NCBI GenBank assembly: GCA_001801215.1
Contig: MGXA01000049.1
Coordinates: 1 to 52,227, forward strand
Direction of reading: 5' to 3'
Source of the DNA: Gallionellales bacterium RIFCSPLOWO2_02_FULL_59_110
GTDB lineage: Bacteria > Pseudomonadota > Gammaproteobacteria > Burkholderiales > Gallionellaceae
Length of the DNA stretch: 52,227 bases
The translations under genes and the position numbers were made by a program. Below the pieces are notes generated by a model, which saw nothing but the letters and a program-made list of their open reading frames with translations, had not been told where the DNA came from and did not search any database. Below, in pieces: positions 12,223 to 21,778 of the stretch; position 1 is the first letter of the stretch, and each line of letters begins with the position of its first letter.

Positions 12223-13224
12223 ATGCCGATCTCCAGCGAAGAACTGCCGCGCCATCTGGCCTCAGGCCTCAAGCCGCTGTATGTGGTGCACGGCGACGCG
12301 CTGCTGCTGGCGGTCGAGGCGGCGGACAGCATCCGTGCGGCGGCACGCGCGGCGGGCTACAGCGAGCGTGAAACCTTCATCGCCGAGCAGCATTTCAAAT
12401 GGGCGGAGCTGCGCAACAGCGCGCAAAGCCTTTCGCTGTTCGCCGAACGCAAGATCATCGACCTGCGCATCCCGTCCGGCAAACCCGGCACTGAAGGCGG
12501 GCAGGCATTGCAGGACTATATCGCCAACATGAGCCCGGACATACTGACCCTAATTTCCCTGCCCAAGCTGGACTGGAGCGCACAGAAAAGCCAGTGGTTC
12601 ACCGCATTGGAGCGGCACGGCGTAATGGTTTCCGCCGACGACATTCCGCGCCAGGCGCTGCCGCGCTGGATTGGTGCCCGGCTGAAGCGGCAGGAACAGA
12701 GCGTCGACCCGGTTACTCTAGAATTTCTCGCCGACCGCTGCGAAGGCAACCTGCTCGCGGCATTTCAGGAAATCCAGAAGCTCGCGCTGCTGTTCCCCAC
12801 GGGACAACTGTCATTCGAGCAGGTCAGGGATGCGGTGATGGATGTGGCGCGCTACGATATTTTCAAACTCTCCGAAGCTATGCTGAATGGCGACGCGACG
12901 CGTTTCGCGCGCATTCTCGACGGACTGCGCGCCGAGGGAACCGCCACCGTGCTGGTGCTGTGGGCGGTCAGCGAAGATATCCGCACGCTCGGCAAGGTGC
13001 TGCAAGCGGTACAGCGCGGCGGCAATCTCGGCAACGCCCTGCGCGACCTGCGGGTGCGCAGGGATCGGCAGGGGCTGATCGAGAATGCGGCGCACCGCCT
13101 GAAGTTTCCTCTTATCGAACGTGCCCTGCAGCAGGCCGCGCGACTGGACAAGACCATCAAGGGTCTGCGCCAGGGCGATGTGTGGGACGAGTTGCTGCAA
13201 CTCGGGTTGAGGTTCTCGAAATGA
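12223..13224 (+). CDS. holA: DNA polymerase III delta subunit
   Basis: This 333-residue protein is the clamp-loader delta subunit, which opens the beta sliding clamp. Typical features include PLYVVHGDALLLAVEAAD near the N-terminus, DLRIPSGKPGTEGGQAL, and RCEGNLLAAFQEIQKLALL in the middle domain. Length matches the family. It follows lptE by three bases and its stop overlaps the cutA start (ATGA), indicating translational coupling. Confidence 0.95.
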   Translation: MPISSEELPRHLASGLKPLYVVHGDALLLAVEAADSIRAAARAAGYSERETFIAEQHFKWAELRNSAQSLSLFAERKIIDLRIPSGKPGTEGGQALQDYIANMSPDILTLISLPKLDWSAQKSQWFTALERHGVMVSADDIPRQALPRWIGARLKRQEQSVDPVTLEFLADRCEGNLLAAFQEIQKLALLFPTGQLSFEQVRDAVMDVARYDIFKLSEAMLNGDATRFARILDGLRAEGTATVLVLWAVSEDIRTLGKVLQAVQRGGNLGNALRDLRVRRDRQGLIENAAHRLKFPLIERALQQAARLDKTIKGLRQGDVWDELLQLGLRFSK

Positions 13225-13550
13225 GCGACATATTATTAGTCGTCACTAACCTGCCGGATACGCAGACTGCCGCGCAACTGGCGCAACGGCTGATCGAAGA
13301 GCGTGCTGCGGCCTGCGTGAACCAGCTCGCGCCGTGCACCTCGACCTACCGCTGGCAGGGCGCCCTCGAAACCACCAGCGAAGTGCCGCTGCTGATCAAG
13401 ACCACGCGCGCCGCCTATCCGCGCCTTGAAGCCTTGATCCGGGAACATCACCCTTACGAACTTCCCGAAATTGTCGCTGTCCCTGTAGCTGTCGGCTTGC
13501 CTGCCTATCTGGAATGGGTAAACCGCGAAACCAACACCCTCAAGGAATAA
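13221..13550 (+). CDS. cutA: CutA divalent-ion tolerance protein
   Basis: The 109-residue product matches the small trimeric CutA family: ACVNQLAPCTSTYRWQG, EVPLLIKTT and HPYELPEIVAVPV are its landmark segments. CutA was linked genetically to copper tolerance; its molecular role is unsettled. It overlaps holA by four bases and is followed three bases later by dsbD. The cutA-dsbD pairing is common in proteobacteria. Confidence 0.95.
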   Translation: MSDILLVVTNLPDTQTAAQLAQRLIEERAAACVNQLAPCTSTYRWQGALETTSEVPLLIKTTRAAYPRLEALIREHHPYELPEIVAVPVAVGLPAYLEWVNRETNTLKE

Positions 13551-13553
13551 CCC

Positions 13554-15467
13554 ATGCGTTTTGTAATGCTGATGAAACTACTAGCCATTCGACTAGGCCA
13601 TCAAAAGACAATGGCCAAGTCGCTGGTTATGCTGTTATGTCTCATGGCACCCGCCGCAAATGCTGGTTTGCTGGATCGCCTGCCCGGCTTGGGCGGCAAA
13701 CAGCCCACCTTTCTCCCGCCGGATCAGGCTTTCGGGCTGCAAGTGATGGTGCGCGACGCTTACACCCTGCAAGCCAGCCTAAGCGTGACTCCGGGATACT
13801 ATTTGTACCGCGACAAAATCAGGTTCGAGGCTGGCGATGGCACGGCCAAAGTCCTAGCGGTGAACCTGCCGCGCGGCGAAATGAAGCAGGATCCCTCTTT
13901 CGGCAACATCGAAGTGTTCCATAGTTCGATCCAGGCCGAAATTACCTTGGAGCGCCCGCACGCTGCCGCCACCGTTATGACCCTGAACGCCACCTACATG
14001 GGCTGCAGCGAAGAGGGATTATGCTATCCGCCCATCAACAAGACGCTGCGGCTCGATCTGCCGGATGCAAAAACCGGGCTGCGCGCGTCGCCCACCCCGG
14101 CGATGACCGAAGCCCCGCCACCCTCTGCCATCGCGCCTCTGTCTGCCGGGTCAACTTCGTCAGGCTTGCCGGACAACGAGAACACCCGGATCGCGCAACT
14201 CTTCAAAGGCGGCAGCTTCTGGCTGATCGTGTCTTTTTTCTTCGGCGCAGGACTGTTGCTCGCCCTGACACCCTGCGTGTTCCCGATGATCCCGATCCTG
14301 TCCGGCATCATCGTCGGGCGCGGGCATAAGATCACCAAAATGCACGCCTTCATCCTGTCGCTGGCTTATGTGCTGGGCATGGCGCTCACCTACGCCGCCG
14401 CCGGGGTGGCGGCGGGACTGTCCGGTAGCCTGATTTCCAACGCGCTGCAAACGCCTTGGGTGCTGGGCAGTTTCTCCGCGCTGTTCGTGTTGCTGTCGCT
14501 GTCCATGTTCGGCTTTTACGAGTTCCAGTTGCCGACGGCTTTGCAAAGCAAGCTGACCGACAGCAGCAACCGCCTGCATGGCGGACACCTGTCCGGCGTG
14601 TTCGCGATGGGCGCGCTGTCCGCCGTCATCATGGGGCCGTGCGTGGCCGCGCCGCTGGCTGGCGCGCTGCTATACATCGGCCAGACGCACGATGCGGTGC
14701 TGGGCGGGGTCGCCCTGTTTGCGCTGGCGCTGGGCATGGGGGCACCGCTGCTGCTGATCGGCACCTCGGCGGGCGTATTGTTGCCCAAGGCCGGCGCATG
14801 GATGGAAGCGGTCAAAAAGTTCTTTGGCGTAATGCTGCTGGCCCTGGCGATCTGGATCGTCCAGCCGCTGCTGCCGATCAGCGTGCAAATGCTGTTATGG
14901 GCGGCGCTGCTGATTTTTTCGGGGATATACCTGCGTGCGCTGGACACATTGCCGCACAACGCCAACGGCTGGCATAGGCTGCTCAAAGGCATCGGCCTGA
15001 TCGCCCTGCTGCTCGGCATATCCTATCTGATCGGTGCGCTGTCCGGCGCGCGCGATATCCTGCGCCCGCTCGGCAACATCGGTCGCGCCGAAATACAGGC
15101 TCCCGCCACACTGCAATTCTCCCGCGTCCATGACATTGCGGAGCTCGACCGGCGCATCGCCCAGGCGCGCGGGCAAGCGGTCATGCTGGATTTCTACGCC
15201 GACTGGTGTGTTTCCTGCAAGGAAATGGAACGTTTCACCTTCGCCGATGCCGCCGTCCAGGCAAAACTCAAGCCGGTGCTGCTGCTACAGGCGGATGTGA
15301 CCGCCAACAGCGAAGCCGACCAGGCCCTGCTCAAGCGCTTCGGCCTGTATGGGCCACCCGGCATCCTGTTTTTCGATGCGCAAGGCAAGGAAATGGGCGA
15401 TTTCCGCGTAATCGGCTACCAAAATGCGGCGCAATTCCTGAAAACGCTACAAAATACCGGGCTTTGA
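13554..15467 (+). CDS. dsbD: Thiol:disulfide interchange protein DsbD
   Basis: This 637-residue protein moves electrons from cytoplasmic thioredoxin to periplasmic thiol proteins. The signal peptide ends near ANA (about residue 38). The N-terminal alpha domain has the redox pair in GCSEEGLCYPP. A multi-TM beta domain follows, with its two redox Cys in TPCVFPMIP and GPCVAAPLAG. The C-terminal thioredoxin-like domain carries WCVSCKEME. AAGGA seven bases upstream supports the ATG at 13554; a downstream in-frame ATG (13611) would give a more conventional signal peptide. Confidence 0.96.
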   Translation: MRFVMLMKLLAIRLGHQKTMAKSLVMLLCLMAPAANAGLLDRLPGLGGKQPTFLPPDQAFGLQVMVRDAYTLQASLSVTPGYYLYRDKIRFEAGDGTAKVLAVNLPRGEMKQDPSFGNIEVFHSSIQAEITLERPHAAATVMTLNATYMGCSEEGLCYPPINKTLRLDLPDAKTGLRASPTPAMTEAPPPSAIAPLSAGSTSSGLPDNENTRIAQLFKGGSFWLIVSFFFGAGLLLALTPCVFPMIPILSGIIVGRGHKITKMHAFILSLAYVLGMALTYAAAGVAAGLSGSLISNALQTPWVLGSFSALFVLLSLSMFGFYEFQLPTALQSKLTDSSNRLHGGHLSGVFAMGALSAVIMGPCVAAPLAGALLYIGQTHDAVLGGVALFALALGMGAPLLLIGTSAGVLLPKAGAWMEAVKKFFGVMLLALAIWIVQPLLPISVQMLLWAALLIFSGIYLRALDTLPHNANGWHRLLKGIGLIALLLGISYLIGALSGARDILRPLGNIGRAEIQAPATLQFSRVHDIAELDRRIAQARGQAVMLDFYADWCVSCKEMERFTFADAAVQAKLKPVLLLQADVTANSEADQALLKRFGLYGPPGILFFDAQGKEMGDFRVIGYQNAAQFLKTLQNTGL

Positions 15468-15531
15468 GATTGTTAGTCTATATCTCACAAAAAAGTAGAC
15501 AAATTGCACTAATTTACGGCAAACTGCACAC

Positions 15532-15969
15532 ATGAAGAACATCCTTGTATTGCATGGGCCCAACCTGAACTTGCTTGGCGGTCGCGAACCAGATATATAT
15601 GGACGCGTCACGTTAGACGAAATTAACGAGCGTTTAATGGCATTAGCCGGCACGAATGGCGCGAATCTGTTCTGCTTCCAGAGCAACGCCGAGTCGGCGC
15701 TGGTGGAACGGGTGCAACAGGCGCGCGCCGACGGCACGCAGTTCATTATCATCAATCCTGCCGCTTTCACCCATACCAGCGTAGCCTTGCGCGATGCGCT
15801 GGCGGCGGTTGACATCCCTTTTATCGAGGTACATCTTTCAAACGTGTTCGCGCGGGAAGCGTTCCGCAAGGAATCATTTTTCTCTGACCTCGCCGTGGGC
15901 GTCATCAGCGGCCTGGGCGCGGCGGGTTATGAATACGCAGTGCAATACGCACTGAACAATAAAAACTAG
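15532..15969 (+). CDS. aroQ: 3-Dehydroquinate dehydratase, type II
   Basis: This 145-residue enzyme catalyses the third step of the shikimate pathway. The N-terminus [17 protein letters not shown] holds the catalytic loop with its Arg and Tyr, [16 protein letters not shown] holds the catalytic His, and [14 protein letters not shown] holds the substrate-binding segment. It lies 16 bases before accB, an order widespread in proteobacteria. Other shikimate genes in the window are aroB and aroK. Confidence 0.97.
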   Translation: MKNILVLHGPNLNLLGGREPDIYGRVTLDEINERLMALAGTNGANLFCFQSNAESALVERVQQARADGTQFIIINPAAFTHTSVALRDALAAVDIPFIEVHLSNVFAREAFRKESFFSDLAVGVISGLGAAGYEYAVQYALNNKN

Positions 15970-15985
15970 CGTCAAGGAGGGGATC

Positions 15986-16435
15986 ATGGATTTACGCAAG
16001 CTCAAGACACTGATCGATCTGGTGGAAGGTTCCGGCATTGCCGAACTGGAAATCAGCGAGGGTGAAGAACGAGTACGCATCACGCGCACCGTACACGCCG
16101 CACCGCAACAAGCCTACGCACCCGCCCCGCAACCCGTCGCCGCACCGGTTGCCCCACAACCCGCTCCGGCAGCGGAGTCCGCCAAACCCGCAGCACCCGA
16201 AGGGAATATAGTAAAGTCGCCGATGGTAGGCACCTTCTACCGTTCCGCCTCGCCAGGTTCCAAACCTTTCGTGGATGTCGGCCAGAACGTGAACAGCGGC
16301 GACACCCTGTGCATCATCGAAGCGATGAAGTTGCTCAACGAAATCGACGCGGATCAGGCCGGAGTCGTCAAAGCCATTCTGGTGGAAAACGGCCAGCCAG
16401 TGGAGTTTGGCCAACCTTTGTTCGTGATTGGTTAA
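15986..16435 (+). CDS. accB: Biotin carboxyl carrier protein of acetyl-CoA carboxylase
   Basis: This 149-residue protein carries biotin for acetyl-CoA carboxylase, the first step of fatty-acid synthesis. The biotinylated Lys is residue 115 in EAMKLLNEI. An Ala/Pro-rich linker (about residues 39-71) precedes the lipoyl-type domain, and the N-terminus [14 protein letters not shown] is typical. AAGGAGGGG just upstream is a strong ribosome-binding site. accC follows after a 147-base gap that holds an inverted repeat. Confidence 0.97.
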   Translation: MDLRKLKTLIDLVEGSGIAELEISEGEERVRITRTVHAAPQQAYAPAPQPVAAPVAPQPAPAAESAKPAAPEGNIVKSPMVGTFYRSASPGSKPFVDVGQNVNSGDTLCIIEAMKLLNEIDADQAGVVKAILVENGQPVEFGQPLFVIG

Positions 16436-16452
16436 TCGTAATCAGACTATTC

Positions 16453-16554
16453 GTAGGGCGGATGAGCGCAGCGTTATCCGCCGCAGGGTGGAAACGCAAA
16501 TTGCCCGACATCGTTCACATCCGGCGGATAACGCCTGCGGCTCATCCGCCCTAC
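16453..16554. repeat. Inverted repeat between accB and accC
   Basis: The left arm (16453-16482, GTAGGGCGGATGAGCGCAGC...) and the right arm (16523-16554, ending GGCTCATCCGCCCTAC) are near-perfect inverted copies around a 40-base centre. It is a dispersed palindromic repeat of the GTAGGGCGGATGAGC type. Its place inside the accBC operon could form a stable mRNA hairpin that changes the BCCP to biotin carboxylase ratio; that effect is inference. Confidence 0.8.
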
Positions 16555-16582
16555 CAGCTAAACCCAAGTTCGGAGCATTCGA

Positions 16583-17938
16583 ATGTTTGAAAAAATACTG
16601 ATCGCGAATCGCGGTGAAATCGCCCTTCGCATCCAGCGCGCCTGCCGCGAACTGGGCATCAAGACCGTCGTGGTGCATTCCGAGGCGGATGCAGACGCCA
16701 AATATGTGAAGCTGGCCGACGAATCGGTGTGCATCGGCCCGGCACCTTCCAATTTAAGCTACCTGAACATCCCCGCCATCATCAGCGCGGCGGAAGTAAC
16801 CGATGCGCAAGCCATCCATCCGGGCTACGGATTCCTGTCGGAAAACGCCGATTTCTCCGAACGTGTCGAGAAATGCGGCTTCGTGTTCATCGGCCCGCGC
16901 GCCGAAACCATCCGCCTGATGGGCGACAAGGTTTCCGCAAAGAGCGCGATGAAGAAAGCCGGCGTGCCGTGTGTGCCGGGCGTGGACGGCGCGCTGCCGG
17001 ATAATCCAGCCGAGATCGTCAAGACCGCGCGCAGCGTCGGCTACCCGGTCATCATCAAGGCGGCGGGTGGGGGCGGCGGGCGCGGCATGCGCGTGGTGCA
17101 CACCGAGGCCGCGCTGCTCAACGCGGTGACCATGACCAGAACCGAGGCGCAGGCCGCCTTCAACAACCCCATGGTGTACATGGAAAAATTCCTGGAAAAC
17201 CCGCGCCACATCGAATTCCAGATTCTGGCCGACCAGCACGGCAACGCGGTCTATCTCGGCGAACGCGACTGTTCGATGCAGCGCCGCCACCAGAAAATCA
17301 TCGAGGAAGCGCCCGCCCCTTCGCTCAACCTGCGCCTGCGCAACAAGATCGGAGAACGTTGCGCCGAAGCCTGCCGCAAAATCGGTTACCGCGGCGCGGG
17401 AACCTTCGAGTTCCTCTACGAGAACGGCGAGTTCTTCTTCATCGAAATGAACACCCGCGTGCAGGTGGAGCATCCGGTCACCGAAATGATCACTGGCATC
17501 GACATCGTGCAGCAGCAGATCCGCATCGCCGCGGGGGAGAAGCTGCCGTTCCGGCAGCGCGACATCGAATTCAGGGGGCATGCCATCGAATGCCGCATCA
17601 ACGCCGAGCACCCCTACAAATTCACCCCCTCGCCGGGGCGCATCACCTCGTGGCACGCGCCGGGCGGCCCCGGCATCCGCGTCGATTCTCATGCCTACAA
17701 CAACTATTTCGTACCGCCGCATTACGACTCGATGATCGGCAAGATCATCGCCTACGGCGACACGCGCGAGCAGGCCATGGCAAGGATGCGCACCGCCCTG
17801 TCCGAAATGTGGGTGGAAGGCATCGACACCAATCTCGCGTTGCACCGCGAATTACTGCAGGATGCCGCCTTCATGCGCGGCGCCACCAACATTCATTACC
17901 TGGAAGAGCGGCTCGCCGAGCGCAACAAAGGTAAGTAA
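16583..17938 (+). CDS. accC: Biotin carboxylase subunit of acetyl-CoA carboxylase
   Basis: This 451-residue ATP-grasp enzyme carboxylates the biotin on AccB. The start [21 protein letters not shown] is invariant in the family. [14 protein letters not shown] is the ATP-binding Gly-rich loop, and [20 protein letters not shown] carries the catalytic Glu, Asn and Arg residues. Its TAA stop overlaps the prmA start (TAATG), so translation of prmA is probably coupled. Confidence 0.98.
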   Translation: MFEKILIANRGEIALRIQRACRELGIKTVVVHSEADADAKYVKLADESVCIGPAPSNLSYLNIPAIISAAEVTDAQAIHPGYGFLSENADFSERVEKCGFVFIGPRAETIRLMGDKVSAKSAMKKAGVPCVPGVDGALPDNPAEIVKTARSVGYPVIIKAAGGGGGRGMRVVHTEAALLNAVTMTRTEAQAAFNNPMVYMEKFLENPRHIEFQILADQHGNAVYLGERDCSMQRRHQKIIEEAPAPSLNLRLRNKIGERCAEACRKIGYRGAGTFEFLYENGEFFFIEMNTRVQVEHPVTEMITGIDIVQQQIRIAAGEKLPFRQRDIEFRGHAIECRINAEHPYKFTPSPGRITSWHAPGGPGIRVDSHAYNNYFVPPHYDSMIGKIIAYGDTREQAMARMRTALSEMWVEGIDTNLALHRELLQDAAFMRGATNIHYLEERLAERNKGK

Positions 17939-18831
17939 TGCCGTGGCTGACGCTGACCGTTGATACCGGCGCAGAACATGCCGAAGCGCTGAGCGAAGCG
18001 TTGCTGGAACTCGGCGCACTGTCGGTGGACTTGCTGGACGCAGATGCCGGCACGCCGGACGAACAGGCGATCTTCGGCGAACCCGGCGAAGCGCCGCCCG
18101 GCGTATGGCAGCACAACCGCGTCAGCGCATTGTTCGACGACGACCGCGATGTCGCCGCAATTCTGCGCGAAGCCGCCGACAGCCTCGGCCTCGAAAAAAT
18201 TCCCGTACATTGCATCGAGACGCTGGAAGACCACGACTGGGTGCGCCTCACGCAAGCGCAATTCGAACCGATTCCGATCTCGCCCCGGCTGTGGATCGTG
18301 CCGACCTGGCACACACCCCGCGACCACGATGCCGTCAACATCGTGCTCGACCCCGGCTTGGCATTCGGCACCGGCAGCCACCCCACCACGCGGCTATGCC
18401 TGCGCTGGCTGGACGACAACCTGCAAGGTGGCGAAAGCGTGCTGGATTACGGTTGCGGTTCCGGGATCCTCGCCATCACTGCCCTCAAGCTGGGGTCTGC
18501 ACGCGCGGTTGGCATTGATGTAGACTCGCAGGCGGTGACCGCCAGCCGCGACAACGCCGCCGCAAACCGGGTAGAAAATGCGCAATTCTATTTGCCCGAC
18601 AACTTGCCACAAGGCAGTTATGATCTGGTGATGTCGAACATTTTGACCAACCCGCTCCGCATGCTCGCCCCGTTGCTGGCGAACGCGGCACGGCAAGGCG
18701 GACAAATCGTATTGTCCGGCATCCTCGATGAACAGGCGCAAGACGTGATGAGTATCTACCGTCAATGGTTCGACATGGATACCCCGGTTTTCGAGGATGG
18801 CTGGGCATGTCTGTCGGGGCGGAAACGTTGA
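17938..18831 (+). CDS. prmA: Ribosomal protein L11 methyltransferase
   Basis: This 297-residue SAM-dependent enzyme methylates ribosomal protein L11. It starts [27 protein letters not shown], typical of PrmA. The DPGLAFGTGSHPTTRLCL segment and motif I, VLDYGCGSGILAI, define the catalytic domain, and SNILTNPL corresponds to motif IV. accC-prmA is a conserved neighbour pair. The next gene starts two bases downstream of the stop. Confidence 0.96.
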   Translation: MPWLTLTVDTGAEHAEALSEALLELGALSVDLLDADAGTPDEQAIFGEPGEAPPGVWQHNRVSALFDDDRDVAAILREAADSLGLEKIPVHCIETLEDHDWVRLTQAQFEPIPISPRLWIVPTWHTPRDHDAVNIVLDPGLAFGTGSHPTTRLCLRWLDDNLQGGESVLDYGCGSGILAITALKLGSARAVGIDVDSQAVTASRDNAAANRVENAQFYLPDNLPQGSYDLVMSNILTNPLRMLAPLLANAARQGGQIVLSGILDEQAQDVMSIYRQWFDMDTPVFEDGWACLSGRKR

Positions 18832-18832
18832 G

Positions 18833-19711
18833 ATGAGCGGAACGACTCTTTGCCCGCACTGCGACACGCGCTTCAAAATTGCCGATACGCAACTGGAAGC
18901 GCACCAGGGCATGGTGCGTTGCGGGAATTGCCTGCAAGCCTTCGATGCGCGGCCCGGCTATATCCCGGACCAGCCCAGCCCGCAGCTCGAATTGCCGATA
19001 CTGGATAAAGCCGCCGCACCCGCCACAGAGTTGCCCGGCGGCGAACCGCAAACCGCCGAACCCGTCCAAGCCTTCGATGAGACCAGCCTGACGGAAACCC
19101 CACCCGATGATCCGGCGACTCTCACCCAACCAACGGCTGCCGATGAACCCGTTGCGCAACCCGCAACGCTGGCCGAGCGGGTCGCCATCTTGCAGGACGA
19201 TGAAAGTGGGCGCGAACCGCCGCCCGAATACCGCCGGTGGCTTTGGGCGGTTGCCGCGTTTCTGTTGCTGCTGGCGCTGCTCGCGCAAGCCGCCTATTTC
19301 TTCCGCGTCGACCTCGCCGCCCGTCTGCCCGGCCTGAAACCCGCCTTGACGGGCTATTGCCAGTTACTTGGATGCAGCGTGCCGCTGCCGCAAAAAACCG
19401 GCCTGATGAGTATCGAGTCATCCGACCTCGAAGCCGATCCCGCGCGCGAAAATCAGATCACCCTGAATGCCCTGCTGCGCAATCGCGCCCCCTACCCGCA
19501 GGCCTTCCCAAACCTGGAACTCACGCTCAACGACACTCACGACACGCCACTGGCGCGCCGCATCTTCAAACCGAAAGATTATTTGCCGCCGCTGGAAAAC
19601 GAACAAACCGGCCTGCTGCCCAATCACGAAATCAGTGTCAGGCTGCACCTCAATACCAATGACCTCATGCCGACCGGCTACCGCCTGGTGCTGTTTTACC
19701 CGCAGCAGTAG
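18833..19711 (+). CDS. Zinc-ribbon and DUF3426 membrane protein
   Basis: The 292-residue protein begins with a zinc-ribbon (MJ0042-type): CPHC near residue 7 and CGNC near 30. A disordered Pro/Glu-rich region follows at about 45-135, then one TM helix (WLWAVAAFLLLLALLAQAAYFF, about 138-160) and a C-terminal DUF3426 domain with FPNLELTLND and AGLLPN-like turns. ATG at 18833 fits the Cys motif position. Function is unknown; the gene follows prmA in many betaproteobacteria. The 224 bases after it hold no recognisable gene. Confidence 0.85.
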   Translation: MSGTTLCPHCDTRFKIADTQLEAHQGMVRCGNCLQAFDARPGYIPDQPSPQLELPILDKAAAPATELPGGEPQTAEPVQAFDETSLTETPPDDPATLTQPTAADEPVAQPATLAERVAILQDDESGREPPPEYRRWLWAVAAFLLLLALLAQAAYFFRVDLAARLPGLKPALTGYCQLLGCSVPLPQKTGLMSIESSDLEADPARENQITLNALLRNRAPYPQAFPNLELTLNDTHDTPLARRIFKPKDYLPPLENEQTGLLPNHEISVRLHLNTNDLMPTGYRLVLFYPQQ

Positions 19712-19935
19712 AAACCTTTATTGCGTTTGCCATAACCATCGGAAGACAATTTTTCGGGGGAAGCCCAACATTTCATTCGCAACCTTGAGCGGCTTCATCG
19801 CTCAGTGGATAATGCAGTTTCCCCGGTGCCGGGTGTCGGTGCAGCTTACAAGCGCCGAAAAAACGGACAAGTTACCGGATAAAATTCAATGATTCAGCAT
19901 AGCACTCATTGAATAATCAATAGGACGAGCTAAAT

Positions 19936-20505
19936 ATGCTGCTGATGATAGACAACTACGATTCTTTCACCTACAACCTGGTGCAGTATTTCGCCGAGCT
20001 CGGCGCGGAGGTGGTGGTGCGCCGCAACGACGAGGTGACGGTGGAGCAGATCGAAAAAATGAACCCGCAGCACATCGTGGTCTCGCCCGGCCCCTGCACG
20101 CCGAACGAGGCGGGCGTGTCGGTTGAAGCCATCAAGCAGTTCGCGGGAAAAATCCCCATTCTCGGCGTGTGCCTCGGCCACCAGAGCATCGGCCAGGCGT
20201 TTGGCGGAAAGATCATCCACGCGAAACAACTGATGCACGGCAAGACCTCGGCGATCAATCATAACAACAGCAGCGTGTTCACCGGCCTGCCCAACCCGTT
20301 CACCGCGACGCGCTACCACTCGCTGGTGATAGAGCGCGAGACGTTGCCGGACTGCCTGGAGATCACCGCGTGGACCGACGACGGCGAGATCATGGGCGTG
20401 CGCCACAGGACTTTGCCGGTACACGGCGTACAGTTTCATCCGGAATCCATCCTGACCGAACATGGGCACGACATGTTGAAGAATTTCCTGAACAGCGCCA
20501 GATAA
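19936..20505 (+). CDS. trpG: Glutamine amidotransferase of anthranilate/aminodeoxychorismate synthase
   Basis: This 189-residue class I glutamine amidotransferase supplies ammonia to chorismate-using synthases. The nucleophile is Cys79 in [15 protein letters not shown] and the catalytic His-Glu pair is in VQFHPES near the C-terminus. The N-terminus [19 protein letters not shown] is diagnostic. It stands alone, without trpE, trpD or pabB beside it, so it may serve both tryptophan and folate synthesis; sequence alone cannot separate TrpG from PabA. Confidence 0.93.
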   Translation: MLLMIDNYDSFTYNLVQYFAELGAEVVVRRNDEVTVEQIEKMNPQHIVVSPGPCTPNEAGVSVEAIKQFAGKIPILGVCLGHQSIGQAFGGKIIHAKQLMHGKTSAINHNNSSVFTGLPNPFTATRYHSLVIERETLPDCLEITAWTDDGEIMGVRHRTLPVHGVQFHPESILTEHGHDMLKNFLNSAR

Positions 20506-20576
20506 CAATCCGCCGACTACACGGCCTCGATCTGCGGGCGCGTGTTTTGGCATTCGCCATCCCGAAACCCGCGAAA

Positions 20577-21734
20577 CTACAACATCCGCGTCAGGCCGCC
20601 GCGCGCGAACCCGCATAGCGGCGCGGCCATTCCCCTGCCCAAGGCCAGCACCTTGAACAGCTCGCCCATCTCCGCCGGGCTGGTGAGCTTCTGCAACTGC
20701 GCGGAAAGCGGCAGGTAGTCGCGCAGATTCTCCGGCGGGGTATCTTTCATCAATTCGGTGATGCCGCAGTTCAGCAGGAAGAACGCCTGCGAAGTGTAGC
20801 CAAGCAACTCCAGCCCGGCATCGATGCCGCACTCTGCGGCATCAGTGAAATTCACGTGCGCGGTGATGTCCTGCAGGCCTGGCAGGAAAAATGGATCAGC
20901 ATGCGCATGGTGGCGGTAGTGGCACATCAGCGTGCCGCTGCTGCGCTGCGGGTGGTAGAACTCGCGCGCGCCGAAACCATAGTCGATGAACAGCAGCGCG
21001 CCTTGCTCCAGGCAACCGGCCAGGCTGTTGATCAGGCCGCGCGCGGCGCGGCAGATTTCGCTGACATAATCGTCCGGCACGCTGATCTGCTGCGCGGCGC
21101 GCAGCAAAGCGTTGTCGGTTATGGGGCGTTCCTGCCAGATGAAGCCGGCGGCGCTGTCGATAGCCACGCCGCGTTCGACCGGCGCGCTGTCGCGCCAATG
21201 CACGAGATGCACGGGCAAGGCATCGAGCACTTCGTTGGCGATGGCTGCGCCGCTGAATTTCTCCGGCAGGAAATCCAGCCAGCGCACGCGATTCATCAGG
21301 TGCGGCTGACGTTCGCGCAACAAGGCTTGCTGGCGTGCGCGCAAGTCGGCGCTCACCTCGAGAATCGCGTAGCTGTCCGGCAGGCTGTCGAGCCGTTCCA
21401 GTTCGCCGAGCATGTCCGCCGCCAGCTTGCCGCTGCCCGCACCCAGTTCCAGAATATGCGGCGCGCTGGATACCATGATTTCCGCAGCCTGCCGCGCCAC
21501 GGTACGGCCAAATAACGGAGACAGTTCCGGCGCGGTGATAAAATCTCCCGCCTCGCCAAACTTGTGCGCCCCGGCAGTGTAATAACCCAGACCCGGCGCA
21601 TACAAGGCAAGCTCCATATAGCGCGCAAAGGAAACCCAGCCGTTATGTTCCGCGATGTCGCGGCGGATAAGTTCGCTTAACCGGGAGCTGTGCTGTGCGG
21701 CTTCAGTGCTGGGAGTGGGCAGAGTGGTGGGCAT
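20577..21734 (-). CDS. SAM-dependent methyltransferase, MidA/NDUFAF7 family
   Basis: This 385-residue protein belongs to the DUF185 family, whose mitochondrial member NDUFAF7 methylates an Arg of complex I. FARYMELALYAPGLGYYTAG and GDFITAPELSPLFGRTVARQ are landmark segments, ILELGAGSGKLAADML is the SAM-binding motif, and LFIDYGFGAREFYHPQRSSGTL is also conserved. ATG at 21734 was chosen because it starts MPTTLPTPS just before the family's usual N-terminus. It is divergent from the pteridine-reductase-like gene. The bacterial substrate is not established. Confidence 0.88.
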   Translation of the reverse strand: MPTTLPTPSTEAAQHSSRLSELIRRDIAEHNGWVSFARYMELALYAPGLGYYTAGAHKFGEAGDFITAPELSPLFGRTVARQAAEIMVSSAPHILELGAGSGKLAADMLGELERLDSLPDSYAILEVSADLRARQQALLRERQPHLMNRVRWLDFLPEKFSGAAIANEVLDALPVHLVHWRDSAPVERGVAIDSAAGFIWQERPITDNALLRAAQQISVPDDYVSEICRAARGLINSLAGCLEQGALLFIDYGFGAREFYHPQRSSGTLMCHYRHHAHADPFFLPGLQDITAHVNFTDAAECGIDAGLELLGYTSQAFFLLNCGITELMKDTPPENLRDYLPLSAQLQKLTSPAEMGELFKVLALGRGMAAPLCGFARGGLTRML

Positions 21735-21741
21735 GGTCGGG

Positions 21742-21747
21742 TATAAT
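21742..21747 (+). promoter_or_regulatory. -10 element upstream of the SDR gene
   Basis: A perfect TATAAT lies 32 bases before the SDR start codon, within the 44-base divergent gap to midA. No good -35 is seen, so an extended or activated promoter would be needed. Confidence 0.4.
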
Positions 21748-21778
21748 TCGCGAAGCGGCAAGTTTAGTGGAGCATGCG

